The notes under the pieces were generated by a model. It searched no databases. It saw only the letters and a program-made list of their open reading frames with translations, and had not been told where the DNA came from. This document shows positions 26,342 through 35,743 of a stretch of 64,000 bases of DNA, in pieces (the first letter of the stretch is position 1; each line of letters begins with the position of its first letter). This DNA comes from Rubrivivax sp. Its GTDB lineage: Bacteria; Pseudomonadota; Gammaproteobacteria; Burkholderiales; Burkholderiaceae_C. A program made the translations under genes and the position numbers. The stretch covers positions 62,001 to 126,000 of the forward strand of contig JAUXRG010000063.1 of NCBI GenBank assembly GCA_030681795.1, written 5' to 3'.

Positions 26342-26725
26342 ATGTCGACTTGGCTGAAAATCGTGACGGTCTGGATTCTTGCGCTGGCGATTCCTGCGCA
26401 AGGGCTCGCTGCGGCAGCCATGGTGCATTGCGGCGCGAGTCATGAGCGCATGCACGGTGGCGCGGCGCAGGCGCAGGCCCAGGCGGCGGAAAGCCTGCAC
26501 CACGAGCACGCCGGCGCCTCGACCCCGACCGACAAGTTCACCGACCTGGCTCAGTACAAGTGCGGTGCTTGCGGTTCTTGCTGCCCGGCCGCGGCCATGC
26601 CGGCCTTCTTGTTGACCGTGCCCGAAAGCAAGCCCGTCGCCCAATGGGACGCCTTGCCCTTGCACGGCCGCATCGGCTTCGTCACCGACGGGCCGGACCG
26701 CCCACCCAGACCCGTTCTCGCTTGA
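26342..26725 (+). CDS. Small secreted Cys/His-rich protein, function unknown
   Basis: A 127-residue protein with an N-terminal hydrophobic signal segment (about residues 5-26), a His/Ala/Gln-rich middle and a cysteine cluster YKCGACGSCCPAA near residues 77-89. The cluster and the setting in a copper region suggest a periplasmic metal-binding or sensing role. No family is confidently recognised. It resembles the short secreted proteins that accompany cus and czc genes in Burkholderiales. Confidence 0.65.
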   Translation: MSTWLKIVTVWILALAIPAQGLAAAAMVHCGASHERMHGGAAQAQAQAAESLHHEHAGASTPTDKFTDLAQYKCGACGSCCPAAAMPAFLLTVPESKPVAQWDALPLHGRIGFVTDGPDRPPRPVLA

Positions 26726-26828
26726 CTCGCGGCCTGCGCGCTTCACGCGCACAGGCATCGCACCCCTCTCTGTGGCCCTTGGCTGCCCCCGGCGGCAAGG
26801 TGGCGAAATGTCTTCAAGCGAGGACGCC

Positions 26829-27209
26829 ATGAACTTCTCCATTGCCCGTGCGCTTGCGCAGGTGGCACTGCTTGCCGTGGCCGCGTCGGCTTGCGCTCAG
26901 AGCGCATCGCGCCCCGCGCGGCCCGACCCGCTGGACGCGCAGGCGGCCGTGCCCGCCGCGACTTACAAACCGGCGCTTGCCGCATACCGGCGCCTGCGTG
27001 ACGACCCGCCCGTCGCCTGGCGGGAAGCGAACGACACGGTCCACGGCATCGGCGGCTGGCGTGCCTATGCGCGTGAAGCGCAGGCCAGCCCAGGCCCTGC
27101 CGCGCCATCCTCCGCCCCGGCGGCCGCAGCCACAGCGCCGGCCAGCCCTGCCTCTGCAGGGGCGGTGGCAAACCCAAGCTCGGGCCGCGGTGCCCATCGC
27201 ATGCCATGA
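26829..27209 (+). CDS. Small secreted protein of metal-resistance clusters, function unknown
   Basis: A 126-residue protein with a signal peptide (MNFSIARALAQ to about ACA-Q) and a conserved-looking core AYRRLRDDPPVAWREANDTV followed by IGGWRAYAREA, then a low-complexity Ala/Pro/Ser tail. GAGGA just before ATG 26829 supports that start over the ATG at 26808. It immediately precedes the TolC-family gene. I recall similar short proteins beside outer-membrane efflux genes in Burkholderiales metal loci, but no function is assigned. Confidence 0.7.
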   Translation: MNFSIARALAQVALLAVAASACAQSASRPARPDPLDAQAAVPAATYKPALAAYRRLRDDPPVAWREANDTVHGIGGWRAYAREAQASPGPAAPSSAPAAAATAPASPASAGAVANPSSGRGAHRMP

Positions 27210-27219
27210 GGACCGCCCC

Positions 27220-28656
27220 ATGACGACCTCTTTCTCGACTCGCCCACGCCGCCGGGGACGTTCTGCGCTCGCGGGCTGGCTTTCAATGACAGCGCTGCTC
27301 GGTGGCTGCGCGAGCTTCAGCGCCGATGGCGGCTTCGCCACGGCGGAGCAAGCGGCCAGGGACCGGCTCGGCAAAGATTTGCGCTGGGTGCGGTCTGACG
27401 CCGATCGGGAACTTGTCGAACGGCGTGTCTCCGAACTGCTGGGCCAGCCCCTGGCCGCCGACGACGCGGTGCAGATTGCGCTGCTCAACAACCGTGGGTT
27501 GCAAGCCAGCTTTTTCGAGCTCGGCATCACCGAGGCCGAGGTGGTGCAGGCCGGGCGCCTGCCCAATCCAGGGTTCACCTTTGCGCGTCTGCAGCGGGGC
27601 AGCGAAGTGGAACTGGAGCGCGGACTGCACTTCAACCTGGCCCGGCTGATTGCCATGCCGCTGGTGGCCCGGATGGAGTCGCGTCGCTTCGAGCAGACAC
27701 GGCAGCGGGTGGCGATGAATGTGCTGTCGCTGGCCGCCGAGACCCGCAAGGCCTGGATCCACGCAGTCGCTGCCGAGGAAAGGGTGCGCTACACGCGCAA
27801 GGTGATGCTCGCCGCCGAAGCCAGTGCCGAACTGGCGCGGCGCATGGAGCGGGTCGGCAACTTCAGCAAACTGCAGCGCGCCCGGGAGCAAGGCTTCTAC
27901 GCCGACGCTGCGCTGAACCTCGCGCGTGCCGAGCAACTGCAACGCTCCACCCGGGAGCGGCTGACGCGCCTGTTGGGCCTGTGGGGAACCCAGACGCAGT
28001 TCGCCCTGCCCGAGCGCCTGCCGGACTTGCCGAACGCAGCGCAGGACTTGCCGGACATCGAACGTGTGGCCCTGGCGCAGCGCCTGGACGTGCAAGGCGC
28101 GAAGCTCGCGTCCGAACAGACCGCCAGCAACCTCGGCCTGACCCAGGCCACCCGCTTCGTCAACGTGCTCGAGATCGGTGCCCTGCGCAACTCGTCGAAC
28201 GAAGCGCCCACCCAGCGGGGCTGGGAGATCGGCTTCGAGCTGCCGCTATTCGACTGGGGCGAGGCCCGCGTGGCCCGTTCGCAGGCCGTCTACATGCAGG
28301 CGCTGAACCGCGCCGCCGAGACCGCGATCAACGCCCGTTCGGAAGTGCGCGAAGCCTATGGCAACTACCGCTCGGCCTACGACATCGCGCGCCATCACCG
28401 CGACGAGATCGTGCCGCTGCGCCAGCGCATCGGCGAGGAAAACCTGCTGCGCTACAACGGCATGCTGATCGGCGTGTTCGAACTGCTGGCCGACGCCCGC
28501 TCGCAGATCGCCAGCGTGAACGGCGCCATCGAGGCGCTGCGCGACTACTGGATCGCTCGCGCCGACCTCGACATGGCGCTGATCGGCAAACCCAGCCTGG
28601 CCGCCCTGGCCGGGCCTTCGATGGCCCCTGCCGAATCCGGTGGCGCCGCGCATTGA
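27220..28656 (+). CDS. TolC-family outer-membrane efflux lipoprotein
   Basis: A 478-residue outer-membrane-factor protein. The N-terminus is a lipoprotein signal (LLGGC near residues 26-30), and the body shows the two-repeat helical-barrel pattern (AVQIALLNNRGLQASFFELG; later RAREQGFYADAALNLARAEQ). It is not next to an RND pump; it is followed by a multicopper oxidase whose first possible ATG overlaps its stop. It may act with the cusBA pump encoded about 7 kb away, or independently in copper export. Confidence 0.87.
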   Translation: MTTSFSTRPRRRGRSALAGWLSMTALLGGCASFSADGGFATAEQAARDRLGKDLRWVRSDADRELVERRVSELLGQPLAADDAVQIALLNNRGLQASFFELGITEAEVVQAGRLPNPGFTFARLQRGSEVELERGLHFNLARLIAMPLVARMESRRFEQTRQRVAMNVLSLAAETRKAWIHAVAAEERVRYTRKVMLAAEASAELARRMERVGNFSKLQRAREQGFYADAALNLARAEQLQRSTRERLTRLLGLWGTQTQFALPERLPDLPNAAQDLPDIERVALAQRLDVQGAKLASEQTASNLGLTQATRFVNVLEIGALRNSSNEAPTQRGWEIGFELPLFDWGEARVARSQAVYMQALNRAAETAINARSEVREAYGNYRSAYDIARHHRDEIVPLRQRIGEENLLRYNGMLIGVFELLADARSQIASVNGAIEALRDYWIARADLDMALIGKPSLAALAGPSMAPAESGGAAH

Positions 28657-28673
28657 TGCACAAGGATCACTTC

Positions 28674-30089
28674 ATGGTTTCCCGACGCAATTTCCTGGGC
28701 CGCGCTGGCGCGATCACCGCCGCGGCGAGTGCCGCCGCGGTGAGCAAGGTGGCCCTGGCCGCGCTGCCCGAGCCGGTCATCCAGACCCGGCCCGACACGA
28801 TGCCACCGTTGGTGCCGAATACCGGCCAGCCCTACAGGCCGGTTGTCACGCTCAACGGCTGGACGCTGCCCTGGCGCATGAACAGCGGTGTCAAGGAATT
28901 CCACCTCGTCGCCGAACCCGTGGTGCGCGAGATGACGCCCGGATTCAAGGCCCACCTGTGGGGCTACAACGGCCAGAGCCCAGGCCCGACGATCGAGGTG
29001 GTCGAGGGCGACCGCGTGCGCATCTTCGTCACGAACAGGTTGCCCGAAGTGACCAGCGTCCACTGGCATGGCCAACGCCTGCCCAACGGCATGGACGGCG
29101 TGTCCGGCCTGACCCAGAAGGCGATTGCGCCGGGCAAGACCTTCGTCTACGAATTCGTCGCCCGACGGCCGGGCACTTTCATGTACCACCCGCACGCCGA
29201 CGAGATGGTGCAGATGGCCATGGGGATGATGGGTTTCTGGATCACACACCCCAAGGCCAAGCACCCACTGATCGACGAGGTCGATCGCGACTTCGTCTTC
29301 CTGCTCAACGCCTACGACATCGAACCCGGCAGCGCCACGCCCAAGATCATGACGATGCTCGACTTCAACCTGTGGAGCTGGAACAGCCGCATCTTTCCGG
29401 GCATTGACCCGCTCGTGGTGCGCAGAGGAGACAAGGTGCGGCTGCGCATCGGCAATCTGACGATGACCAACCACCCGATCCATCTGCACGGCCATGAGTT
29501 CCTGGTGACCGGCACCGACGGCGGGCCGACGCCCAAGAGCACGCGCTGGCCCGAGGTCACGACCGACATCGCCGTCGGCCAGATGCGGCAGGTCGAGTTT
29601 CTTGCCGACGAAGAAGGCGACTGGGCCTTCCACTGCCACAAGAGCCACCACACGATGAACGCGATGGGCCACAACGTGCCCACGATGATCGGCGTGGATC
29701 ACCGCGATGTGGTGCGGCAGGTCACCCAGCTCGTGCCCGACTACATGGTGATGGGCGAACGCGGCATGCATGACATGACCGAGATGGAGATGCCGCTGCC
29801 CGATAACACCGCCGCGATGATGACCGGCACGGGGCCCTTCGGTGCGGTCGGCATGGGTGGCATGTTCAGCGTCGTGAAGGTACGCAAGGACCAGAAGCCG
29901 GGCGACTACGCAGACCCCGGGTGGTTCAAGCACCCACCGGGCACGGTGGCCTACGAGTGGAGCGGTGCATTGGCCGAGCCGGCGCGCTTCAAGGCCGAGG
30001 GCGTGGGCTCGATGCCGCCGCTGGCAAAACCGCCTTCGGGCATCGAGGTGACCGTGCGCAAGCCTGCCGGTGGACACAACGGTCACTGA
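28674..30089 (+). CDS. Multicopper oxidase, Tat-exported (copper oxidase)
   Basis: Periplasmic copper-dependent oxidase, probably oxidising Cu(I) to the less toxic Cu(II). The 471-residue protein has a Tat signal (SRRNFLGRAG) and four copper-ligand motifs: HWHG at 130-133, HPHAD at 172-176, HPIHLHGHEF at 267-276 and HCHKSHHTM at 320-328. All type 1, 2 and 3 copper ligands are present. The segment after residue 328 is Met-rich. AAGGA before ATG 28674 favours that start over ATG 28656, which overlaps the upstream stop. Confidence 0.92.
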   Translation: MVSRRNFLGRAGAITAAASAAAVSKVALAALPEPVIQTRPDTMPPLVPNTGQPYRPVVTLNGWTLPWRMNSGVKEFHLVAEPVVREMTPGFKAHLWGYNGQSPGPTIEVVEGDRVRIFVTNRLPEVTSVHWHGQRLPNGMDGVSGLTQKAIAPGKTFVYEFVARRPGTFMYHPHADEMVQMAMGMMGFWITHPKAKHPLIDEVDRDFVFLLNAYDIEPGSATPKIMTMLDFNLWSWNSRIFPGIDPLVVRRGDKVRLRIGNLTMTNHPIHLHGHEFLVTGTDGGPTPKSTRWPEVTTDIAVGQMRQVEFLADEEGDWAFHCHKSHHTMNAMGHNVPTMIGVDHRDVVRQVTQLVPDYMVMGERGMHDMTEMEMPLPDNTAAMMTGTGPFGAVGMGGMFSVVKVRKDQKPGDYADPGWFKHPPGTVAYEWSGALAEPARFKAEGVGSMPPLAKPPSGIEVTVRKPAGGHNGH

Positions 30090-30136
30090 GCCCGACGAGT
30101 CGACACCACCCATCCACCTCAACTTCAAGGAACGAC

Positions 30137-30637
30137 ATGAAATCGATCAAGGCATTGCTGCTTGTCTGCGCGGTGGCCATCTCCGGCGCGACACTCGCGC
30201 ACGGAGACGCCGACCATGACAAGAAGACGGCCCCGGTACGGAAAGAGCAGAAGGCGTGGGGCATCGCGGGCGATGCCAAGTCGGCCATGCGCACCATCGA
30301 GGTCTCGATGAGCGACAGCATGCGATTCACGCCCGACCACATCGCTGTGCGGCGAGGTGAAACCCTGCGTTTCATCTTGCGCAACAACGGAAAGTTGATG
30401 CACGAGTTCGTGCTGGGGACCAAGAAGGAACTCGACGAGCACGCCGCGCTGATGGTGAAGTTTCCGAAGATGGAACACGACGAACCGTACATGGCCCACG
30501 TCCCGGCCGGCAAGAGCGGCGAGATCATCTGGACCTTCAACCGGGCCGGTGATTTCGACTTCGCCTGCCTGATCGCCGGTCACTACCAGGCGGGCATGGT
30601 CGGCAAGATCTCGGTCTTTGAAGGAAGCCCCCAATGA
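30137..30637 (+). CDS. Cupredoxin-like periplasmic copper protein
   Basis: A 166-residue secreted protein with a clear signal peptide (MKSIKALLLVCAVAIS) and a plastocyanin/azurin-like fold suggested by FTPDHIAVRRGETLRFILRN, NGKLMHEFVLG and FDFACLIAGHYQAGM. His, Cys, His and Met form the expected type 1 copper site. It lies 47 bases after the multicopper oxidase and its stop overlaps the CusF-like gene, so it probably carries copper or electrons for these neighbours. Confidence 0.88.
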   Translation: MKSIKALLLVCAVAISGATLAHGDADHDKKTAPVRKEQKAWGIAGDAKSAMRTIEVSMSDSMRFTPDHIAVRRGETLRFILRNNGKLMHEFVLGTKKELDEHAALMVKFPKMEHDEPYMAHVPAGKSGEIIWTFNRAGDFDFACLIAGHYQAGMVGKISVFEGSPQ

Positions 30638-30969
30638 AGACGATGGCAATCACTCTCGTACTCGGCGCGTTGGCTGCTCCAGCCATGGCGCAGCAGAAGG
30701 CCGAAGAGCACTCGGCGCACCATCCGGCGGCCGCAGCCGTGCCCGCGGACATGGCGCAAGGCGAGATTCGCAAGGTCGACAAGGACGCGAAGAAACTCAC
30801 CATCAAGCACGGTGAAATCAGGAGTCTGGACATGCCCCCGATGACGATGGTTTTTCAAGTCAAAGACGGCGCGATGCTCGCCAATTTGAAGGCGGGCGAC
30901 AGAATTCGCTTCGTGGTCGAGAACGTCGAGGCCGGCTACGTCGTCACTGACATCCGGCCCGCACCATGA
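30634..30969 (+). CDS. cusF: CusF-like periplasmic copper/silver-binding protein
   Basis: A 111-residue secreted protein with a C-terminal CusF/OB-fold domain. KKLTIKHGEIRSLDMPPMTMVF contains the His and two Met ligands that bind Cu(I)/Ag(I) in CusF; the aromatic cation-pi partner is less obvious here. In CusF systems this chaperone feeds the CusCBA pump, which here is encoded separately at 35744-41651. It overlaps the cupredoxin gene by 4 bases and the next gene by 4 bases. Confidence 0.85.
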   Translation: MKTMAITLVLGALAAPAMAQQKAEEHSAHHPAAAAVPADMAQGEIRKVDKDAKKLTIKHGEIRSLDMPPMTMVFQVKDGAMLANLKAGDRIRFVVENVEAGYVVTDIRPAP

Positions 30970-31382
30970 CCGTCGCCGGCAGGTCGCTTTGCATCGGGTT
31001 TGCCGGGAGCGCTTCGGCGCTGCTGGCAGGCGCCGCCCTTGTGTGGCTGCCGCTTGTCGCGCAGGCCGAGGTCGTCGACATCACCTGGCAGGAAGGGGGG
31101 CGGTTCGAGCGGAGGCTGACGGTGGCGCCGGGCAAGTTCGCCGAACTGTGCGGTGCGTTGCGCACGGGACAGCTCGTCCACTGGTCGTTCGAGTCTGATG
31201 GCGCGATGAACTTCAACATCCACTATCACGTCGGCAAGGAAGTGCGGTACCCATCGCAGAAGGAGCAGATCCTCCGCTTGCAGGGCGACCTCACGGTCGA
31301 TTCGGCCCAGGACTACTGCTGGATGTGGGTCAACAAGTCGCCGAATCCGATAGAGCTTGCCGTCGCCCTGGCAACGAAGTAG
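30966..31382 (+). CDS. Secreted protein of unknown function in copper operon
   Basis: A 138-residue protein with a signal peptide (to about AQA-E, residue 34) and a compact beta-rich-looking body: VVDITWQEGGRFERRLTV, then WSFESDGAMNFNIHYHVGKEV and YCWMWVNKSPNPIEL. Two cysteines could form a disulfide, and IHYHVG might bind metal. It is translationally coupled to cusF. No family is recognised. Confidence 0.72.
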   Translation: MTVAGRSLCIGFAGSASALLAGAALVWLPLVAQAEVVDITWQEGGRFERRLTVAPGKFAELCGALRTGQLVHWSFESDGAMNFNIHYHVGKEVRYPSQKEQILRLQGDLTVDSAQDYCWMWVNKSPNPIELAVALATK

Positions 31383-31425
31383 AAGCCGCACATGCCGCTC
31401 GCGCCGAAGAACTGACATTCATCGC

Positions 31426-31893
31426 ATGGCCGCCTTTCGCCCCACCCACCGCCGCCTGCGCCACACCGTTTGGGTGACGTTGTTGGCTTGGCTGTTTGCG
31501 CTGACGGCCGGCGTGGTGAACGCGTGCGCGCTGGCCACGCCGAGTTCGGCGGTTCGCGAGTTCGGTGCGGTGGCGCAGGCTTCGCATGCGGGGCATGCCG
31601 GCACCTCCGAGATGCCGGGTGCGGCTGGGCACGACGGCGATGGGACTGTTGCCCACCCCGACCCTGGGCGCGACACGGGCAAGGACAACTGCCTGAAGTT
31701 CTGCGACGACCAGTCCTCGGCCCTGTCGAAGGACAAGGTCGCGGGCGTCGACCCGGGTGCCGCCTTTGCCGCAGGGGTTGACTTGCGAAGCCCCGTCTCG
31801 CCGTTCACGGCGGTCGAGACACGGCTGTCGCTGCAGCGGCCTTTCGCACAGGGCCCCCCGCTGGTCATTCGCCTGCTGCGACTGACCCTGTAG
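31426..31893 (+). CDS. Small membrane-anchored or secreted protein, paralogue of 41834-42304
   Basis: A 155-residue protein starting MAAFRPTHRRLRHTVWVTLL with one hydrophobic segment ending in NACAL. A His/Asp/Gly-rich linker follows, then NCLKFCDDQSS, and the C-terminus ends LLRLTL. The protein at 41834-42304 on the other strand has the same order (HACLTP, NCQDFCDKAS, FLRLTL). The shared NCxxFCD motif and setting suggest a metal-linked role; function is unknown. I could not assign it to CopL or DUF2946 with confidence. Confidence 0.7.
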   Translation: MAAFRPTHRRLRHTVWVTLLAWLFALTAGVVNACALATPSSAVREFGAVAQASHAGHAGTSEMPGAAGHDGDGTVAHPDPGRDTGKDNCLKFCDDQSSALSKDKVAGVDPGAAFAAGVDLRSPVSPFTAVETRLSLQRPFAQGPPLVIRLLRLTL

Positions 31894-32041
31894 ATCCTCT
31901 TGCCAGGCCGCCGGCGGGACGCGCTCCCGTTCCCGGCGGCTTGCGCGTCTCTGGCTCGATCCCGGCATCTGCCGCTATCCGGCCGTCTCCTTCCTCCTTC
32001 CTGCGCAGCCGCGCATCCGCCCCGTCGATCAGGAGATCACC

Positions 32042-32524
32042 ATGTCCCCACTGCACAAATTCGTCGCGCTGACCACTGCCGCCCTCGTCGCGGTACCGCT
32101 GGGCGCCTCGGCGGCCACACCGCCGGCCAAGGCCGACGAGCAGGCCGCACACCATCCGGCCGCCAGTGCCTCTGCGCCCATGGCGGCGATGGACGATCGG
32201 ATGAGGGCCATGGGCGAGATGCGCGACAGGATGTTGAGCGCCAAGACGCCCGAGGAGCGCCAGACCCTCATGGCCGATCACATGAAGGCGATGCAGGAAG
32301 GCATGCAGATGATGAAGGGCATGTCCGGCATGGGAGGCATGTCCGGCATGGGCGGGATGTCGGGGATGGGCCCGATGGGCAACAAGGGTGCCGGCAACCC
32401 GACACCCGCCGACATGACCCAGCACCACCAGATGATGGAGAAGCGCATGGAGATGATGCAGACGATGATGGAAATGATGATGCAGCGCATGCCCAATTCG
32501 GCTGCGCCGCCTGCAACCAAGTGA
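32042..32524 (+). CDS. Secreted methionine-rich protein, probable copper/silver binder
   Basis: A 160-residue protein with a signal peptide (MSPLHKFVALTTAALVAVPLG) and very many methionines. Residues 93-110 are three copies of a GMSGMG-type unit and a later stretch reads MMEKRMEMMQTMMEMMMQRM. Met-rich periplasmic proteins bind soft metals such as Cu(I) and Ag(I). The 148-base gap before it holds no gene. Its stop abuts a copper ATPase remnant, so it may once have been upstream of a functional pump. Confidence 0.78.
   Translation: MSPLHKFVALTTAALVAVPLGASAATPPAKADEQAAHHPAASASAPMAAMDDRMRAMGEMRDRMLSAKTPEERQTLMADHMKAMQEGMQMMKGMSGMGGMSGMGGMSGMGPMGNKGAGNPTPADMTQHHQMMEKRMEMMQTMMEMMMQRMPNSAAPPATK
32318..32371 (+). 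repeat. Three tandem 18-bp units encoding GMSGMG
   Basis: Three in-frame 18-base units (ggc-atg-tcc-ggc-atg-gga and two variants) encode repeated Gly-Met-Ser-Gly-Met-Gly. Units two and three differ from the first mainly at third codon positions, so the repeat is old enough to have drifted while the residues were kept. Confidence 0.85.
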
Positions 32525-32715
32525 CGCACCCGGACAACTGTCCCAAGTGCGGGATGACGCTGGAGCCGGTGCTGCCCGAACTCGAGGAGGCCGAGAGTCC
32601 TGAACTCCTGGGCTTCAAACGGCGTTTCTGGTGGACCTTGCCGCTGACGGTGATCGTCACCATGCTGGCCATGTTCGGTCATCGGTTGGGCGGGCTCGAC
32701 ATGGCACGCCCTGTG
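32524..32715 (+). pseudogene. Remnant of a copper-translocating P-type ATPase (CopA N-terminal part)
   Basis: The frame encodes THPDNCPKCGMTLEP, then ELEEAESPELLGFKRRFWW and TLPLTVIVTMLAMFGHRLG. This matches the heavy-metal-binding domain and first transmembrane helix of CopA/CopF-type ATPases. Similarity stops at about 32715 with no phosphorylation (DKTGT), actuator or nucleotide-binding domains. There is no start codon of its own, because it begins at the stop of the Met-rich protein gene. The following 220 bases to 32934 carry no intact gene, though a stretch at about 32858-32930 reads RIGMYFYHGPNINQVGWPH in one frame. I read the whole as a deleted ATPase gene. Confidence 0.75.
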
Positions 32716-32934
32716 GGCCGGAATCGGGAGGGTGGCGTGGTCGCTGCTCGGCAGGGGAACCACCGCGGTGATTCGGGCCCATGCGAGCGCGCTGCCGGGG
32801 CAGGAGCCCTGGCTGCCGTCAGGACCGCGGCCAAGGCGGTGCCGACCCGCGGATTCGCATCGGCATGTACTTCTATCACGGCCCCAACATCAACCAGGTG
32901 GGTTGGCCGCACCTCATTTCGAAAGGCATTCACC

Positions 32935-33846
32935 ATGTTCAAGCTCTCCTTCCCCCGCATTCGGATCTTCTGTGCGGTGCTCGTGACCCTGCAACTCGCT
33001 GTAGCCTGCGGTGGAGGAGGAGACACGGCCATTGCGGGCGTTGGCTCCGGCGGCACCGGGGTCCTCAGTGGGGTCGTCACCAAAGGTCCGATGGGCGGTG
33101 CCACGGTCACCGCTTACGCCATCGCGAGCGGACAACTGGGCGCCCGGGTCGGCACGGCAAGCACCGATGCCAACGGCCACTTCAGCATGTCCATCGGTGC
33201 CTACGCCGGCCCGGTGATGCTGCAGGCGAATGGGGGAACCTATACCGACGAAGCCACGGGCACGCCGATGAGCCTGGCGCAGGGCGACGTGATGACGGTC
33301 GCGATACCGAGCGTCGCCGCCGGCGCGACCACCAGCGGCATCCAGGTCACACCCGTGACCGCCATGGCGCAGGCCATCGGGCAACACAGGGCCGGTGGCA
33401 TGACCGACACCAATATCACCGCGGCGAACACAGCCATGGGCAACTACTTCTCGGTCGCGGACATCGTCCACGTCCAGCCCATGAACCCCTTGGTGCCAGG
33501 CTCGGGCGCCGGCGCAAGTCAAGACGCCCGGAACTACGGCATGACACTGGCCGCGATGTCGCAGTATGCGAAGACGCTCAACATGGCGAACTCGTCGGCC
33601 ATGGTCACGGCGATGATGGGCGATGCGGCCGATGGCGTCATGGACGGCAAGGAGAGCGGCAGCCAGATTTCGATGGCCATGGGCGGCATGATGGGATCCA
33701 GCATGATGGCGCCAACCGCCGGCACGAGCGGCCTGGGCGCGGCGATGACCAGCTTCATGAACTCGGCGGCGAACGCATCCGGCATCACGGCCACGGAGAT
33801 GGCCGCACTCATCCAGAAGCTGGCCCATTCCGGCGGTCGCATTTGA
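32935..33846 (+). CDS. Lipoprotein of unknown function with Met-rich C-terminal part
   Basis: A 303-residue protein with a lipoprotein signal (lipobox LAVAC, Cys25) and a Gly-rich linker. A domain opening VLSGVVTKGPMGGATVTAYAI and then DANGHFSMSIG suggests a carboxypeptidase-regulatory or transthyretin-like beta-sandwich. A long C-terminal part is rich in Ala, Met, Ser and Gly (MAMGGMMGSSMMAP). GAAAGG before the ATG supports the start. It precedes a lipoprotein multicopper oxidase. Function is unknown. Confidence 0.8.
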   Translation: MFKLSFPRIRIFCAVLVTLQLAVACGGGGDTAIAGVGSGGTGVLSGVVTKGPMGGATVTAYAIASGQLGARVGTASTDANGHFSMSIGAYAGPVMLQANGGTYTDEATGTPMSLAQGDVMTVAIPSVAAGATTSGIQVTPVTAMAQAIGQHRAGGMTDTNITAANTAMGNYFSVADIVHVQPMNPLVPGSGAGASQDARNYGMTLAAMSQYAKTLNMANSSAMVTAMMGDAADGVMDGKESGSQISMAMGGMMGSSMMAPTAGTSGLGAAMTSFMNSAANASGITATEMAALIQKLAHSGGRI

Positions 33847-33971
33847 TGGCAGCTTCCTTCAAGGCCCGCGGTGTTCCGGTGCTTGCGCCCGTCGAAACCT
33901 TCGAACAGACGGTAGGCCAGACCAACCCTCAGCAGCGCCGCCACGGCATTGGCGCCCATCCAGGATCAATC

Positions 33972-35537
<1,566 letters not shown>

Positions 35538-35675
35538 CGCGTCCACACCTGGCAGTGCGGGCCACCAGGCGCTTTCGCTCCCGTCAAAGAAGCTGAGAAG
35601 TGCCCAGTGGCGCCCTGCAGGCGCCGGCGGGCGACCAACCTCCAATGCGAGCTGCGCCAATGACGCTCGCGCGCA

Positions 35676-35732
35676 CTACTTCGGGTAGGTCGCGTAGACG
35701 CTCGACTGCCCGTTGGCGTCAACCAGCAGCAC
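35676..35732 (-). other. Possible 18-codon ORF or gene remnant after cusA
   Basis: Just after the cusA stop, AAGGAG precedes a GTG that opens LLVDANGQSSVYATYPK and a stop. The frame reads equally as EYQVLLVDANGQSS without a start, resembling the end of a larger vanished gene. The rest of the gap (35538-35743) shows nothing convincing. Confidence 0.3.
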
Positions 35733-35743
35733 CTGGTACTCCT

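Noticed and set aside
26342..26725. Assignment of the Cys-rich secreted protein to the NCxxFCD paralogue pair
   Set aside because: Its cysteine cluster (CGACGSCC) and C-terminus differ from the pair; it only shares a signal peptide and His-rich middle.
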